A stretch of DNA of 64,000 nucleotides, from positions 1,085,001-1,149,000 of the forward strand of contig CP067346.1 in NCBI GenBank assembly GCA_021561035.1, read 5' to 3'. Numbering within the stretch: the first letter of the stretch is position 1; each line of letters starts with the position of its first letter. The notes beneath the pieces are model-generated. The model did not search any database. It saw only the letters and a program-made list of their open reading frames with translations, and was not told the origin of the DNA. Source of the DNA: Clostridioides sp. ES-S-0054-01. GTDB taxonomy: Bacteria > Bacillota > Clostridia > Peptostreptococcales > Peptostreptococcaceae. Of the stretch, positions 40,994-49,188 are shown in pieces. The position numbers were made by a program, and so were the translations under genes.

Positions 40994-41022
40994 TTGATAG
41001 AAAATATTTTATCGTGTATAAT
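40994..41022 (+). promoter_or_regulatory. SigA promoter of the 41077 radical-SAM operon
   Basis: TTGATA (40994-40999), a 17-bp spacer and TATAAT (41017-41022) lie 54 bp before the start codon. The 317-bp gap to the divergent flavodiiron gene holds only these promoters and AT-rich DNA. Confidence 0.7.
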
Positions 41023-41076
41023 ATTACTTATAAATAAGAATAAAAATAAAGCGTTTGTTTGGAGGAATTTTAATAA

Positions 41077-42921
41077 ATGAATAAAGTAGACTTGAAAAAA
41101 ATCTTAAAAAAAGTAGAAAAGCCTGCTAGATATCTTGGAAATGAAATAAATTCAATTCATAAAGATACTAGTAATAGTGAATTGATAAGATATGCACATT
41201 GCTTTCCAGATTTATATGAAGTTGGTATGAGTCATTTGGGTAGTCATATATTATATGATGTAATAAATAAGGATGAAAATGTATTTTGTGAGAGAGTGTA
41301 TTCTCCTGCTGTTGATATGGAAAATATAATGAGAGAAAAAAATATACCATTGTTTGCATTAGAGTCAAGAGAGCCTATAACAAACTTCGATTTTGTTACT
41401 TTTACACTTCAATATGAACTTTCATATACTAATATCTTAAATATATTAGATTTAGCCAATATACCAATATTAAAAGAAGAAAGAAATCTGGAAGACCCAT
41501 TTGTAATGGTTGGTGGTCCTTGTGCCTATAATTCCGAACCTTTAGCAGATTTTGTAGATGTAGTAATATTAGGTGAAGGTGAAGAGGTAAATTTAGAAGT
41601 AGTAAATGAGTATAAAGAATGGAAGAAAAATAAAACGACTAGAGAAGATTTTTTATATAGAATATCAGGTATAGAGGGAGTATACATACCAAGTTTTTAT
41701 GATGTAAAATACAATGAAGATGGAACAGTTCAAAGTGTAACTCCTAATAGAAATGGAATTCCTAAAAATCCTACTAAGAGAATAATAAAAGATGTTGAGA
41801 CTGTAGACTATCCAGAAAAACTAATAGTACCTTATATAGACACTGTTCATGATAGAATAGTGTTGGAATTATTCAGAGGATGTACAAGAGGATGTAGATT
41901 CTGTCAAGCGGGTATGATATACAGACCAATAAGAGAAAAAAGTGTTAAAAGACTTAAGGAAATATTGGATAAATTAGTTAAGAATACTGGATATGATGAA
42001 ATATCATTATCATCACTTAGTACTAGTGATTATAGCAAGTTGTCTGAGCTTACTGATTATTTGGTAGATGAATATGCATCTAATAATATAGGTATTTCAC
42101 TTCCATCTCTTAGACTGGATAACTTCTCAATGGAAATTGCTGATAAAATACAACAAGTAAGAAAGTCTGGGCTTACTTTTGCTCCAGAGGCAGGAACTCA
42201 AAGACTTAGAGATGTCATAAATAAAGGTGTTACAGAAGAAGATTTGGAAAATGCAACAGAAAAAGCTTTTGAGATGGGATGGAATAGTGTCAAATTGTAT
42301 TTCATGATTGGTTTACCAACTGAGACTTATGATGATTTAGATGGAATAGCTAAATTAGCTTATAAGGTTATTGATATTTATAGAAAGGTAAATGGAGGAA
42401 AGCTAAAGAGAAGTTTTAGTGTTACAGTAAGTACTTCTACATTTGTGCCAAAGCCATTTACACCTTTTCAATGGCATGGTCAAGACACTACAGAAGAAGT
42501 TGTTGAGAAGCAAAGACATTTAGTAAATAAATTGAGAAATAACAATATAAAATACAATTACCATGATTCAAAAACTAGCTTGATGGAAGCTGTAGTAGCT
42601 AGAGGAGATAGAAGAATAGGAAAAGTTATATATGATGCATTCAAACTGGGTGCAAAGTTTGATGGATGGGCAGAATATTTTAATTTGGATATATGGAAGG
42701 AAGCTATGGAAAAAAATAATCTTTCTATAGATTTTTATGCACATAGAAATAGAAATTATGAAGAGGTATTTCCTTGGGACCATATAGATGTAGGCGTTAG
42801 TAAAAAATTCCTAATTAGAGAAGATGAAAATGCTAAAAAAGAAAAAATTACTTCTGATTGTAGACATAATTGCAATGGCTGTGGAATAAATATACATGAT
42901 ATAGGAAGGGGGCTTTGCTAA
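41077..42921 (+). CDS. B12-binding-domain radical SAM protein (TIGR03960 type)
   Basis: 614 residues. The N-terminal cobalamin-binding-like region (about 30-200) is followed by a radical SAM core with ELFRGCTRGCRFCQAG (C-x3-C-x2-C) and the block PSLRLDNF, and by a C-terminal part ending in CRHNCNGCGI. These proteins occur next to a DUF2344 protein and RNase G, as here. The reaction is not firmly established; a tRNA or ribosome-related modification is a reasonable guess from context. It is first in an operon: the next gene starts 1 bp after its stop codon. GGAGG lies before the ATG. Confidence 0.9.
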   Translation: MNKVDLKKILKKVEKPARYLGNEINSIHKDTSNSELIRYAHCFPDLYEVGMSHLGSHILYDVINKDENVFCERVYSPAVDMENIMREKNIPLFALESREPITNFDFVTFTLQYELSYTNILNILDLANIPILKEERNLEDPFVMVGGPCAYNSEPLADFVDVVILGEGEEVNLEVVNEYKEWKKNKTTREDFLYRISGIEGVYIPSFYDVKYNEDGTVQSVTPNRNGIPKNPTKRIIKDVETVDYPEKLIVPYIDTVHDRIVLELFRGCTRGCRFCQAGMIYRPIREKSVKRLKEILDKLVKNTGYDEISLSSLSTSDYSKLSELTDYLVDEYASNNIGISLPSLRLDNFSMEIADKIQQVRKSGLTFAPEAGTQRLRDVINKGVTEEDLENATEKAFEMGWNSVKLYFMIGLPTETYDDLDGIAKLAYKVIDIYRKVNGGKLKRSFSVTVSTSTFVPKPFTPFQWHGQDTTEEVVEKQRHLVNKLRNNNIKYNYHDSKTSLMEAVVARGDRRIGKVIYDAFKLGAKFDGWAEYFNLDIWKEAMEKNNLSIDFYAHRNRNYEEVFPWDHIDVGVSKKFLIREDENAKKEKITSDCRHNCNGCGINIHDIGRGLC

Positions 42922-42922
42922 T

Positions 42923-43624
42923 ATGAGTAAGATAATAAGAGTAAAATTTAAAAAGGAAGGCGATATGATATATATATCACATCTTGACCTTCAGAGACTA
43001 TTACAAAGGGCATTTAGAAGAGCCGAAATAAATTTATCACATTCTCAAGGATTTAATCCTCATCCTAAGATGAGTTATGGCAATGCTTTGGCTTTAGGTA
43101 CGGAAAGCCAAGGTGAGTATGTAGATATTGAGATAGAAGAAGACGATTTATCAGTAGAGGGATTTTTAAGTAAAGTATCAGTTCAACTTCCAGAGGGGAT
43201 AGAATTTATCAAAGCAAAAGAAATTGATAGACAAACACCTTCTCTTTCTTCTGTGATAGATTATGGAGAATATTTGTTTAATATAGATTTGAAAAGACCT
43301 ATGACTAAAGAGTTTGTAAAAAGAAAAGTAATCGATTTTATGAACAATAAAGAAATAATCATAACGAAAAAGAATAAAAAAGGTAAGATGGTTGAAGTAG
43401 ATATAAGACCTATGATAAGGACTTTTGATGTTTTAAATTTAGAAGATGAACATATTACCCTTACTGCCACTATAGCTACAGGTTCAAAAACTAATTTAAA
43501 TACTAATATACTTATTCCAAAGATATTAGAGATATTTGAACTTGATATTGACCCATTAGATGTTGATATATTGAGAAGAGATTTATATGTATTAGAAGAT
43601 GGAGAATTAGTGACTCCTATGTAG
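42923..43624 (+). CDS. DUF2344 (TIGR03936) protein, partner of the radical SAM enzyme
   Basis: 233 residues. The DUF2344 pattern is clear at the N-terminus (ISHLDLQRLLQRAFRRAEI, then SQGFNPHPKMSYGNALALG). In many bacteria this domain is fused to the TIGR03960 radical SAM protein; here it is a separate gene directly after it, which suggests one complex. No enzyme activity has been assigned that I know of. The start ATG lies 1 bp after the upstream stop codon; translational coupling is likely. Confidence 0.9.
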   Translation: MSKIIRVKFKKEGDMIYISHLDLQRLLQRAFRRAEINLSHSQGFNPHPKMSYGNALALGTESQGEYVDIEIEEDDLSVEGFLSKVSVQLPEGIEFIKAKEIDRQTPSLSSVIDYGEYLFNIDLKRPMTKEFVKRKVIDFMNNKEIIITKKNKKGKMVEVDIRPMIRTFDVLNLEDEHITLTATIATGSKTNLNTNILIPKILEIFELDIDPLDVDILRRDLYVLEDGELVTPM

Positions 43625-43641
43625 GCTCGAGAGGTGAAGTT

Positions 43642-45063
43642 GTGAAAAAGATAGTTATTGAGTCCTTAATAGGGTCTCAGAAAACAGCAGTACTTGAAGA
43701 TGAAAGATTAACAGAACTTTTTGTTGAAGATAATTTAAATAAAAAGACTGTATCCAATATATATCGTGGAATCGTAAAAAAAGTTATACCAGGAATAGAA
43801 GCTTGTTTTGTGGATATTGGATTTAATAAGCTTGCCTATTTACAATTAAAAAAAGGAAGCACTATAAAGTCTGGTCAGGATATTTTAGTTCAGGTAAATA
43901 AAGAAGAAATAGGAACTAAAGGTGCAAAATTAAATACTGAGATTAGTATTTCTGGAAGGTATATTGTCTATATACCTTCCAATGATAGAACTACAATATC
44001 AAATAAAATTACTGATGAAAAAGAACGATTTAGATTAAAAAAAATTACTAAGGCAGTAAACAAAGAAAATTTAGGATTAATAATAAGAACTGAGGCTCAA
44101 GGTTGTACCCATGATGAAATAAAGAAAGATATAGAAGAGTTGAAATCAAAGTATGAAAATATTTTAAAAGAATATAAACTTGGCATGGGACCAAAATTAT
44201 TATATAAATCTTTAGATTTTGCAACCAAATATGTAAAAGATAATGTAAATGATGATGTTGAATCTATAATTACTAATAGTTATGATAAGTACTTTGAACT
44301 TAAGTCTATTTTAAGATATATAGATAAGACTTATGTTGATAAACTATGTCTTGAAGAAAATAGAGATGTATTTGATTTATATAGAATAGAATCTCAAATA
44401 GAAAAATTATTAAATAAAAAGGTATGGTTGAAGAGTGGAGGTTACTTAATAATCGAAAAGACAGAAGCTCTTACAGTTATAGATGTTAATACAGGTAAGT
44501 TTGTTGGAACTGGTAAACTTGATGAAACTGTTTATAAAACGAATCTTGAAGCTGCAAAAGAAATTGTAAGGCAACTTAGAATTAGAGATATAGCTGGAAT
44601 AATAATAATTGATTTTATTGACATGCATAAAAAGAAGCATCAAAATGAGGTTTTACACATCCTAGAAGAAGAATTTAATAAAGATAAAAGAAAAGTTGAA
44701 GTATTAGGTATGACGAAACTTGGTTTAGTAGAAGTTGCTAGGCGTAGAGAAAAAGAATCTATTGATAAGTATTATTTAATGGATTGTCCATGTTGTAATG
44801 GTGAACAAACAATAAAATCTGTACATCATGTACTAGATAGTATTGAAAAAGAAATTATGAGAATAAGTGAACATACTGTTTACAAAAACATAATAGTAGA
44901 GTTTAATGATTTTATTTTTAAACAAATAAAAGAATATTATATGGATATAATTGATAAAATTGGTGAAAAATATAATATAAATATTTCTTTAAACGCAAAT
45001 AGTACATTAAAGCACAATAAAACCAATGTTATTTTTGATAAAATAGTTGACAATAAAATGTAA
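43642..45063 (+). CDS. rng: Ribonuclease G/E family protein
   Basis: 473 residues, GTG start behind GAGGTGAAG. An S1 RNA-binding domain (about 35-110, YRGIVKKVIPGIEACFVDIG) and the RNase E/G catalytic core with DVNTGKF and DFIDM carrying the Mg2+-binding Asp residues follow. The zinc-link-like CPCC is present in MDCPCCNGEQT. It trims rRNA 5' ends and decays mRNA. The C-terminus lacks the long scaffold region of enterobacterial RNase E. It is 17 bp after the DUF2344 gene. Confidence 0.95.
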   Translation: MKKIVIESLIGSQKTAVLEDERLTELFVEDNLNKKTVSNIYRGIVKKVIPGIEACFVDIGFNKLAYLQLKKGSTIKSGQDILVQVNKEEIGTKGAKLNTEISISGRYIVYIPSNDRTTISNKITDEKERFRLKKITKAVNKENLGLIIRTEAQGCTHDEIKKDIEELKSKYENILKEYKLGMGPKLLYKSLDFATKYVKDNVNDDVESIITNSYDKYFELKSILRYIDKTYVDKLCLEENRDVFDLYRIESQIEKLLNKKVWLKSGGYLIIEKTEALTVIDVNTGKFVGTGKLDETVYKTNLEAAKEIVRQLRIRDIAGIIIIDFIDMHKKKHQNEVLHILEEEFNKDKRKVEVLGMTKLGLVEVARRREKESIDKYYLMDCPCCNGEQTIKSVHHVLDSIEKEIMRISEHTVYKNIIVEFNDFIFKQIKEYYMDIIDKIGEKYNINISLNANSTLKHNKTNVIFDKIVDNKM

Positions 45064-45082
45064 ATATTTTATAATTAATAAT

Positions 45083-45160
45083 TGTAATGCCGCACAGTAA
45101 AGGTTTAAATCTTCAAATGAAGTACCTTGTACTGGCGAGTTTGAGACCGAGGAGGTGTAT
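45083..45160 (+). promoter_or_regulatory. L21 ribosomal protein leader RNA
   Basis: The stretch directly before rplU contains the blocks typical of the Firmicute L21 leader: GCCGCACAG, then paired CTTCAAATGAAG and AGTACCTTGTACT, then GGCGAGTTTGAGACCGAGG. It is thought to let L21 repress its own operon. Confidence 0.75.
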
Positions 45161-45163
45161 TTA

Positions 45164-45475
45164 ATGTACGCTATAGTAAAAACTGGTGGAAAGCAATATA
45201 AAGTTTCTGAAGGTGATGTATTATTCGTTGAAAAATTAGAAGCTAACGCAGGTGATGTTGTTACTTTAAACGAAGTATTAGCTTGCTCTAAAGATGGAGA
45301 ATTAAAATTAGGTTCTCCAGTAGTAGAAGGAGCATCTGTTCAAGCTAAAGTTGTTGAACAAGGTAAGGCTAAGAAAGTTATAGTTTTCAAGTATAAAGCA
45401 AAAAAAGATTACAGAAGAAAACAAGGACATCGTCAATCATACACTAAGATAGTTATAGAAAAAATAAACGCTTAA
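45164..45475 (+). CDS. rplU: 50S ribosomal protein L21
   Basis: 103 residues from ATG 45164, with GAGGAGG 8 bp upstream. [18 protein letters not shown] and the C-terminal [16 protein letters not shown] are diagnostic. L21 binds 23S rRNA domain VI and contacts L20. It is followed by prp and rpmA in the standard order. Confidence 0.99.
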   Translation: MYAIVKTGGKQYKVSEGDVLFVEKLEANAGDVVTLNEVLACSKDGELKLGSPVVEGASVQAKVVEQGKAKKVIVFKYKAKKDYRRKQGHRQSYTKIVIEKINA

Positions 45476-45489
45476 TTATTGGTTAAGTT

Positions 45490-45807
45490 ATGATAAAGGT
45501 TAAATATTATTATAATGATGATTTCTTGTTACAAGGTTTTTGTTTAAAGGGACATGCTGATTTTGCTGAAATAGGCTATGATATAGTATGTGCTGCAGTT
45601 ACATCTAATGCTATTGCAGTTATAAATTCTTTAGACAAATTACAAAAGATTGGATTTGAAAAAGTAGTAGGAGAAGAAGGTCATATAGAGTGTATAGTTA
45701 AAGATACACATATAAAAGACGCACAATTATTACTAAATCATTTTCAATTAGCGGTTGAAGAAATTAAACGGGAATACCCAAAAAATATAAAAATTTTAAA
45801 AAAGTAG
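45490..45807 (+). CDS. prp: Ribosomal-processing cysteine protease Prp
   Basis: 105 residues. Catalytic His in KGHADF and catalytic Cys in DIVCAAVT are both present. Prp removes the N-terminal extension of ribosomal protein L27 in Firmicutes, and the L27 encoded next has that extension. The gene lies between rplU and rpmA, as in Staphylococcus and Bacillus, where it was called YsxB. Confidence 0.96.
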   Translation: MIKVKYYYNDDFLLQGFCLKGHADFAEIGYDIVCAAVTSNAIAVINSLDKLQKIGFEKVVGEEGHIECIVKDTHIKDAQLLLNHFQLAVEEIKREYPKNIKILKK

Positions 45808-45820
45808 GGGGTGACTCCAT

Positions 45821-46111
45821 ATGTTAAACATGAATTTACAATTATTAGCATCTAAAAAAGGGGTAGGTTCTTCTAAAAATGGTAGAGATTCTATATCTAA
45901 GAGATTAGGTGTTAAGAGATTCGATGGTCAATTAGTAACTGCTGGAAGTATAATAGTTAGACAAAGAGGAACTAAAATACATCCAGGAACTAATGTTGGA
46001 AAAGGTAGTGATGATACTTTATTTGCATTAGTTGATGGTACTGTTAAATTCGAAAGAAAAGACAAGAAGAGAAAAAAAGTTAGTATATATCCAGTAGCAA
46101 TAGCTGAGTAA
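45821..46111 (+). CDS. rpmA: 50S ribosomal protein L27 with cleavable N-terminus
   Basis: 96 residues. The N-terminal [14 protein letters not shown] matches the Prp cleavage motif; removal of about nine residues exposes the ASKKG start that reaches the peptidyl-transferase centre. The GSSKNGRDS block is diagnostic. GGGGGTGA lies before the ATG. It is followed by a terminator. Confidence 0.98.
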   Translation: MLNMNLQLLASKKGVGSSKNGRDSISKRLGVKRFDGQLVTAGSIIVRQRGTKIHPGTNVGKGSDDTLFALVDGTVKFERKDKKRKKVSIYPVAIAE

Positions 46112-46118
46112 TATACAT

Positions 46119-46145
46119 AAAAGGAGTGTTGAGGCACTCCTTTTT
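46119..46145 (+). terminator. Terminator after rpmA
   Basis: A 10-bp stem (46119-46128 with 46135-46144) ends in TTTTT. Confidence 0.88.
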
Positions 46146-46221
46146 CTTGTAATACTGATGAATTTATAATAGTATTTTTGGCAATGCTAATTAAAAGTTT
46201 TTAATTAAGTAGGTGAAGAAT

Positions 46222-47499
46222 TTGTTTATAGATAAGGCAAGAATATTTGTTAAGGCTGGAAATGGTGGAAATGGTTCGGTAGCATTTAGAAGAGAAAAAT
46301 ATGTTCCAGCTGGTGGACCAGATGGCGGAGATGGCGGTCGTGGAGCAAGCATTGTATTTGAAGTTGATTTAGGTCTTAGAACTCTAATGGACTTTAAGTA
46401 TCAGAAAAAATATCAAGCTCAACATGGTGGTGACGGAAGCAAAGGTAAAAGAGCTGGTAAAAATGGAGAAAATTTAATATTAAAAGTACCAGCAGGTACA
46501 GTAATAAGAGATGAGGCAACAGGTCTTGTACTAGCAGATTTGAAGAAAGAAGGAGATACAGCTATAGTTGCAAAAGGTGGTATAGGTGGTAAAGGTAATC
46601 AACACTTTGCAAATGCTGTAAGACAAGCTCCAGCTTTTGCAAAATCTGGTACAGATGGAGAAGAAAGATGGATAACTCTTGAACTTAAAATGATAGCAGA
46701 TGTAGGTCTTTTAGGGTTCCCAAATGTAGGTAAATCAACATTTTTATCAGTTGTGACTAAAGCTAAACCTAAAATTGCAAACTATCACTTTACAACACTT
46801 ACACCAAATCTAGGTGTTGTTCAAACTAAGTTTGGAGATAGTTTTGTACTTGCAGATATACCTGGAATCATAGAAGGTGCTTCGGAAGGTGTAGGTTTAG
46901 GTCATGATTTTTTAAGACATGTTGAGAGAACTAAGGTATTGATACATATTGTAGATATATCTGGATTAGAAGGAAGAGACCCTATAGAGGACTTTGATAA
47001 GATAAATGACGAACTTAAACTGTATAATGAAAAACTTTCAAAGAGACCACAAATTGTAGTTGCAAATAAAATGGATATATTAGAAGATGAAAGCAAGTTT
47101 GATACATTTAAGAATGAATTAGAAGGAAGAGGATATACAGTATTTAAAATGTCAGCAGCGACTCGTGAGGGCATAGATGATGTAATAGCTTATGTTTCTA
47201 AAATATTAAAAGAAGTAGAAGATGTAGAATTAGTTTCAGAGGAAGAAATGTACAGACCAGAGCTTGATATTGGTACTGAAGAAGAGCTAAGTATAGATAT
47301 TGAAGATGGTGTGTATGTAGTTACAGGTAAAGCACTTAGAAGAATAATGTATTCTGTAAATTTTGATGATATGGAATCCCTTCAATATTTCCAAAAAGCT
47401 ATGGAAAGTCAAGGTGTTTTTGATAGGCTTAGAGAAATGGGAATAGAAGATGGAGATGTGGTTAAAATTTACGAATTAGAATTTGAGTTTTACAATTAA
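46222..47499 (+). CDS. obg: GTPase Obg (CgtA)
   Basis: 425 residues from TTG 46222, chosen because homologues begin MF-[IV]-D and AGGTGAAG lies just upstream; an in-frame GTG at 46213 overlaps that site. The glycine-rich Obg fold (about 1-157, GGNGSVAFRREKYVPAGGPDGG), G domain (GFPNVGKST, DIPGIIEGA, NKMD) and C-terminal OCT domain (about 345-425) are all present. It acts in 50S assembly and stress control. Confidence 0.97.
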   Translation: MFIDKARIFVKAGNGGNGSVAFRREKYVPAGGPDGGDGGRGASIVFEVDLGLRTLMDFKYQKKYQAQHGGDGSKGKRAGKNGENLILKVPAGTVIRDEATGLVLADLKKEGDTAIVAKGGIGGKGNQHFANAVRQAPAFAKSGTDGEERWITLELKMIADVGLLGFPNVGKSTFLSVVTKAKPKIANYHFTTLTPNLGVVQTKFGDSFVLADIPGIIEGASEGVGLGHDFLRHVERTKVLIHIVDISGLEGRDPIEDFDKINDELKLYNEKLSKRPQIVVANKMDILEDESKFDTFKNELEGRGYTVFKMSAATREGIDDVIAYVSKILKEVEDVELVSEEEMYRPELDIGTEEELSIDIEDGVYVVTGKALRRIMYSVNFDDMESLQYFQKAMESQGVFDRLREMGIEDGDVVKIYELEFEFYN

Positions 47500-47528
47500 T
47501 TTAAGTATAGAATTATAGAGGTGAGAAT

Positions 47529-47897
47529 ATGTTAAAAGGAAAACAAAGGGCGTATTTAAGATCTTTGGCAAATACTTTAAAGCCTACTACACAAATCGGT
47601 AAAGAAGGTGTCACAGAAAGCTTCTTAGAACAATTAGATGGTATGTTAAGAACTAGAGAATTAGTAAAAGTTACTATATTAGAAAATGCAGGTCTTGATG
47701 CTAAAGAAACTGCCAATGCAGTATGTGAAGCTTTAAGAGCAGAATTTGTGCAGGCTATTGGTTTTAAATTTACTATTTATAAGAAAAACATTGATGAGCC
47801 TAAGATACTTTTCCCAGGACATGAACAGGCAAAAGCAAAAACTAAAAATAATAATGTTACAAAAAAAGGTAAACCCACTAAAAGAGCAGTTAGATAA
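47529..47897 (+). CDS. yhbY: YhbY/CRM-domain RNA-binding protein
   Basis: 122 residues. The CRM domain occupies about 1-95 with the GKEGVTES (GxxG-like) loop, and a basic tail (KTKNNNVTKKGKPTKR) extends beyond the usual length of about 97. The family associates with pre-50S particles. It lies 29 bp after obg behind GAGGTGAG and is probably co-transcribed. Confidence 0.93.
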   Translation: MLKGKQRAYLRSLANTLKPTTQIGKEGVTESFLEQLDGMLRTRELVKVTILENAGLDAKETANAVCEALRAEFVQAIGFKFTIYKKNIDEPKILFPGHEQAKAKTKNNNVTKKGKPTKRAVR

Positions 47898-47985
47898 TAG
47901 TTTATATCCTTTTAGGAAAATAAGTTAAAAAAATAGTGCCAATTAGAAGAAATTGTATTATACTATTAAACATAAATTTAAATTA

Positions 47986-48136
47986 GCAATCTTATCAAGA
48001 GAGGCAGAGGGACTGGCCCTATGAAGCCCAGCAACCAGTATATTTTATTATACATTGGTGCTAAATCCTGCAGCAGTTATGCTGAAAGATGAGTATAAAC
48101 CCGTCATATGGCTTGAGTTTATACTCAAGCTTTTTT
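47986..48136 (+). promoter_or_regulatory. SAM-I (S-box) riboswitch with terminator
   Basis: The aptamer core is intact: CTTATCAAGAGAGGCAGAGG, then GACTGGCCC, GAAGCCCAGCAACC, GGTGCTAAATCC and GAAAGATGAG. The expression platform is a terminator, GCTTGAGT (48111-48118) with ACTCAAGC (48123-48130) followed by six T. S-boxes shut off methionine-related genes when SAM is high. The gene it now precedes is only a remnant. Confidence 0.93.
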
Positions 48137-48189
48137 GATTTGTATATATAAATAATTTAATATAATAAAAATGATGGGGGTATGTAACA

Positions 48190-48297
48190 GTGAAGATAGC
48201 AATATTAGGGTATGGAACAGTAGGAAGTGGATTAATTGATTTAATAGAAAATAATACTTCAAAAAGAGTGTCTCATGAACTAAAAAGTTCATTTTGA
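48190..48297 (+). pseudogene. hom: Homoserine dehydrogenase remnant (first about 25 codons)
   Basis: GTG start with a GGGGG ribosome site 9 bp upstream. The frame encodes a Rossmann start, MKIAILGYGTVGSGLIDLI, as in homoserine dehydrogenases, and stays related only to about residue 25. It then runs into the hairpin element at 48261 and stops after 35 codons. The remaining roughly 370 codons of a normal hom are absent. With the riboswitch in front, this was a SAM-controlled methionine/threonine branch gene that has been deleted. Confidence 0.75.
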
Positions 48298-48310
48298 GAC
48301 ACTCCTTTTT
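48261..48310. repeat. Dispersed hairpin element, copy B; also integrase terminator
   Basis: GAGTGTCTCA (48266-48275) pairs perfectly with TGAGACACTC (48295-48304), with inner GAACT/AGTTC and A5/T5 flanks. It is the reverse complement of the mgsA terminator region (39408-39452) with few changes. It marks the exact point where hom homology ends and can terminate the integrase gene from the other side. Confidence 0.7.
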
Positions 48311-48354
48311 AGTATCTGGTGAATTAATAAGATAATAGAATGTATACGTTATAA

Positions 48355-48921
48355 TTATCCAATAAAGAAATTTTCACTAGCTTCATTAATAGCTTGCTGA
48401 GTTACTCTTATATATCTCTGTGTAGTGGCAACAGAGCTATGATTTAACAGTTCCTTAACCAATTCTAAGTTATTGTTACTCTTTTCAAATTGAGTAGTAG
48501 CGTAGAGCTTTCTAAAGCTATGTGTACTTATATTATACAAATTTAAGTATCTGCAAATTATCCTCAATTGTTTCTGAATAGCTTTTGTCTTTATATTTAC
48601 TAAATAGTCATCTGATTTAAGATTATATTTTCTTGCATGTTCATTTATAGATTCAATTATATTTTTATTAACTGGTCTATATTGTAATTTACCTGTCTTT
48701 TTTTCATTTATTTCTAACATATTACCTTTAAAATTACCTATTTTTAATCTTAAAATATCTGATATTCTTAGACCTAAATTAGCTTCTAACATTAGTGCCA
48801 ACGCAACTTTAGGATTTTTTCTAAATCTTTTTTCAATGCCATTTTCACTATAAATAAAGCCAGTATGTAATAGTTCCATTATCTTTTTATATTCGTCTAT
48901 TTCTATAGGTCTTGTTGCCAT
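48355..48921 (-). CDS. Tyrosine recombinase/integrase, short form
   Basis: 188 residues from the ATG at 48921, which has GAGGAG 9 bp upstream. Only the catalytic half of a phage-type integrase is present: Arg in GLRISDILRL, His-x-x-Arg in HSFRK, His in LLNHSS and the nucleophile Tyr in TQRYIRV. The N-terminal arm-binding and core-binding domains are short or missing. No other mobile-element genes surround it. It lies next to the truncated hom gene, which suggests it took part in, or marks, the rearrangement. It may still be active on simple sites. Confidence 0.88.
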   Translation of the reverse strand: MATRPIEIDEYKKIMELLHTGFIYSENGIEKRFRKNPKVALALMLEANLGLRISDILRLKIGNFKGNMLEINEKKTGKLQYRPVNKNIIESINEHARKYNLKSDDYLVNIKTKAIQKQLRIICRYLNLYNISTHSFRKLYATTQFEKSNNNLELVKELLNHSSVATTQRYIRVTQQAINEASENFFIG

Positions 48922-49188
48922 TTTCAACCACTCCTCTTAGTTTGATTTGGTAAGTTTAGGTCGGTATTTATTATATAATATAAATTAAATATTATATAAT
49001 GGAAAAATATTCCAATAAACTTATGCAAGTGTGATATATGTGATTAAGGAGAATTTTTTGAAAAATATTTCTGATAAAATTATCAAATTGTGATGAAATA
49101 ACTGTACTGTTAAACTAATTAAAAAGGTTATTAAAATTATGACAAATATAATAAAAAAATGGAAGTATTTAGTCAATTTTTGTTAGTT

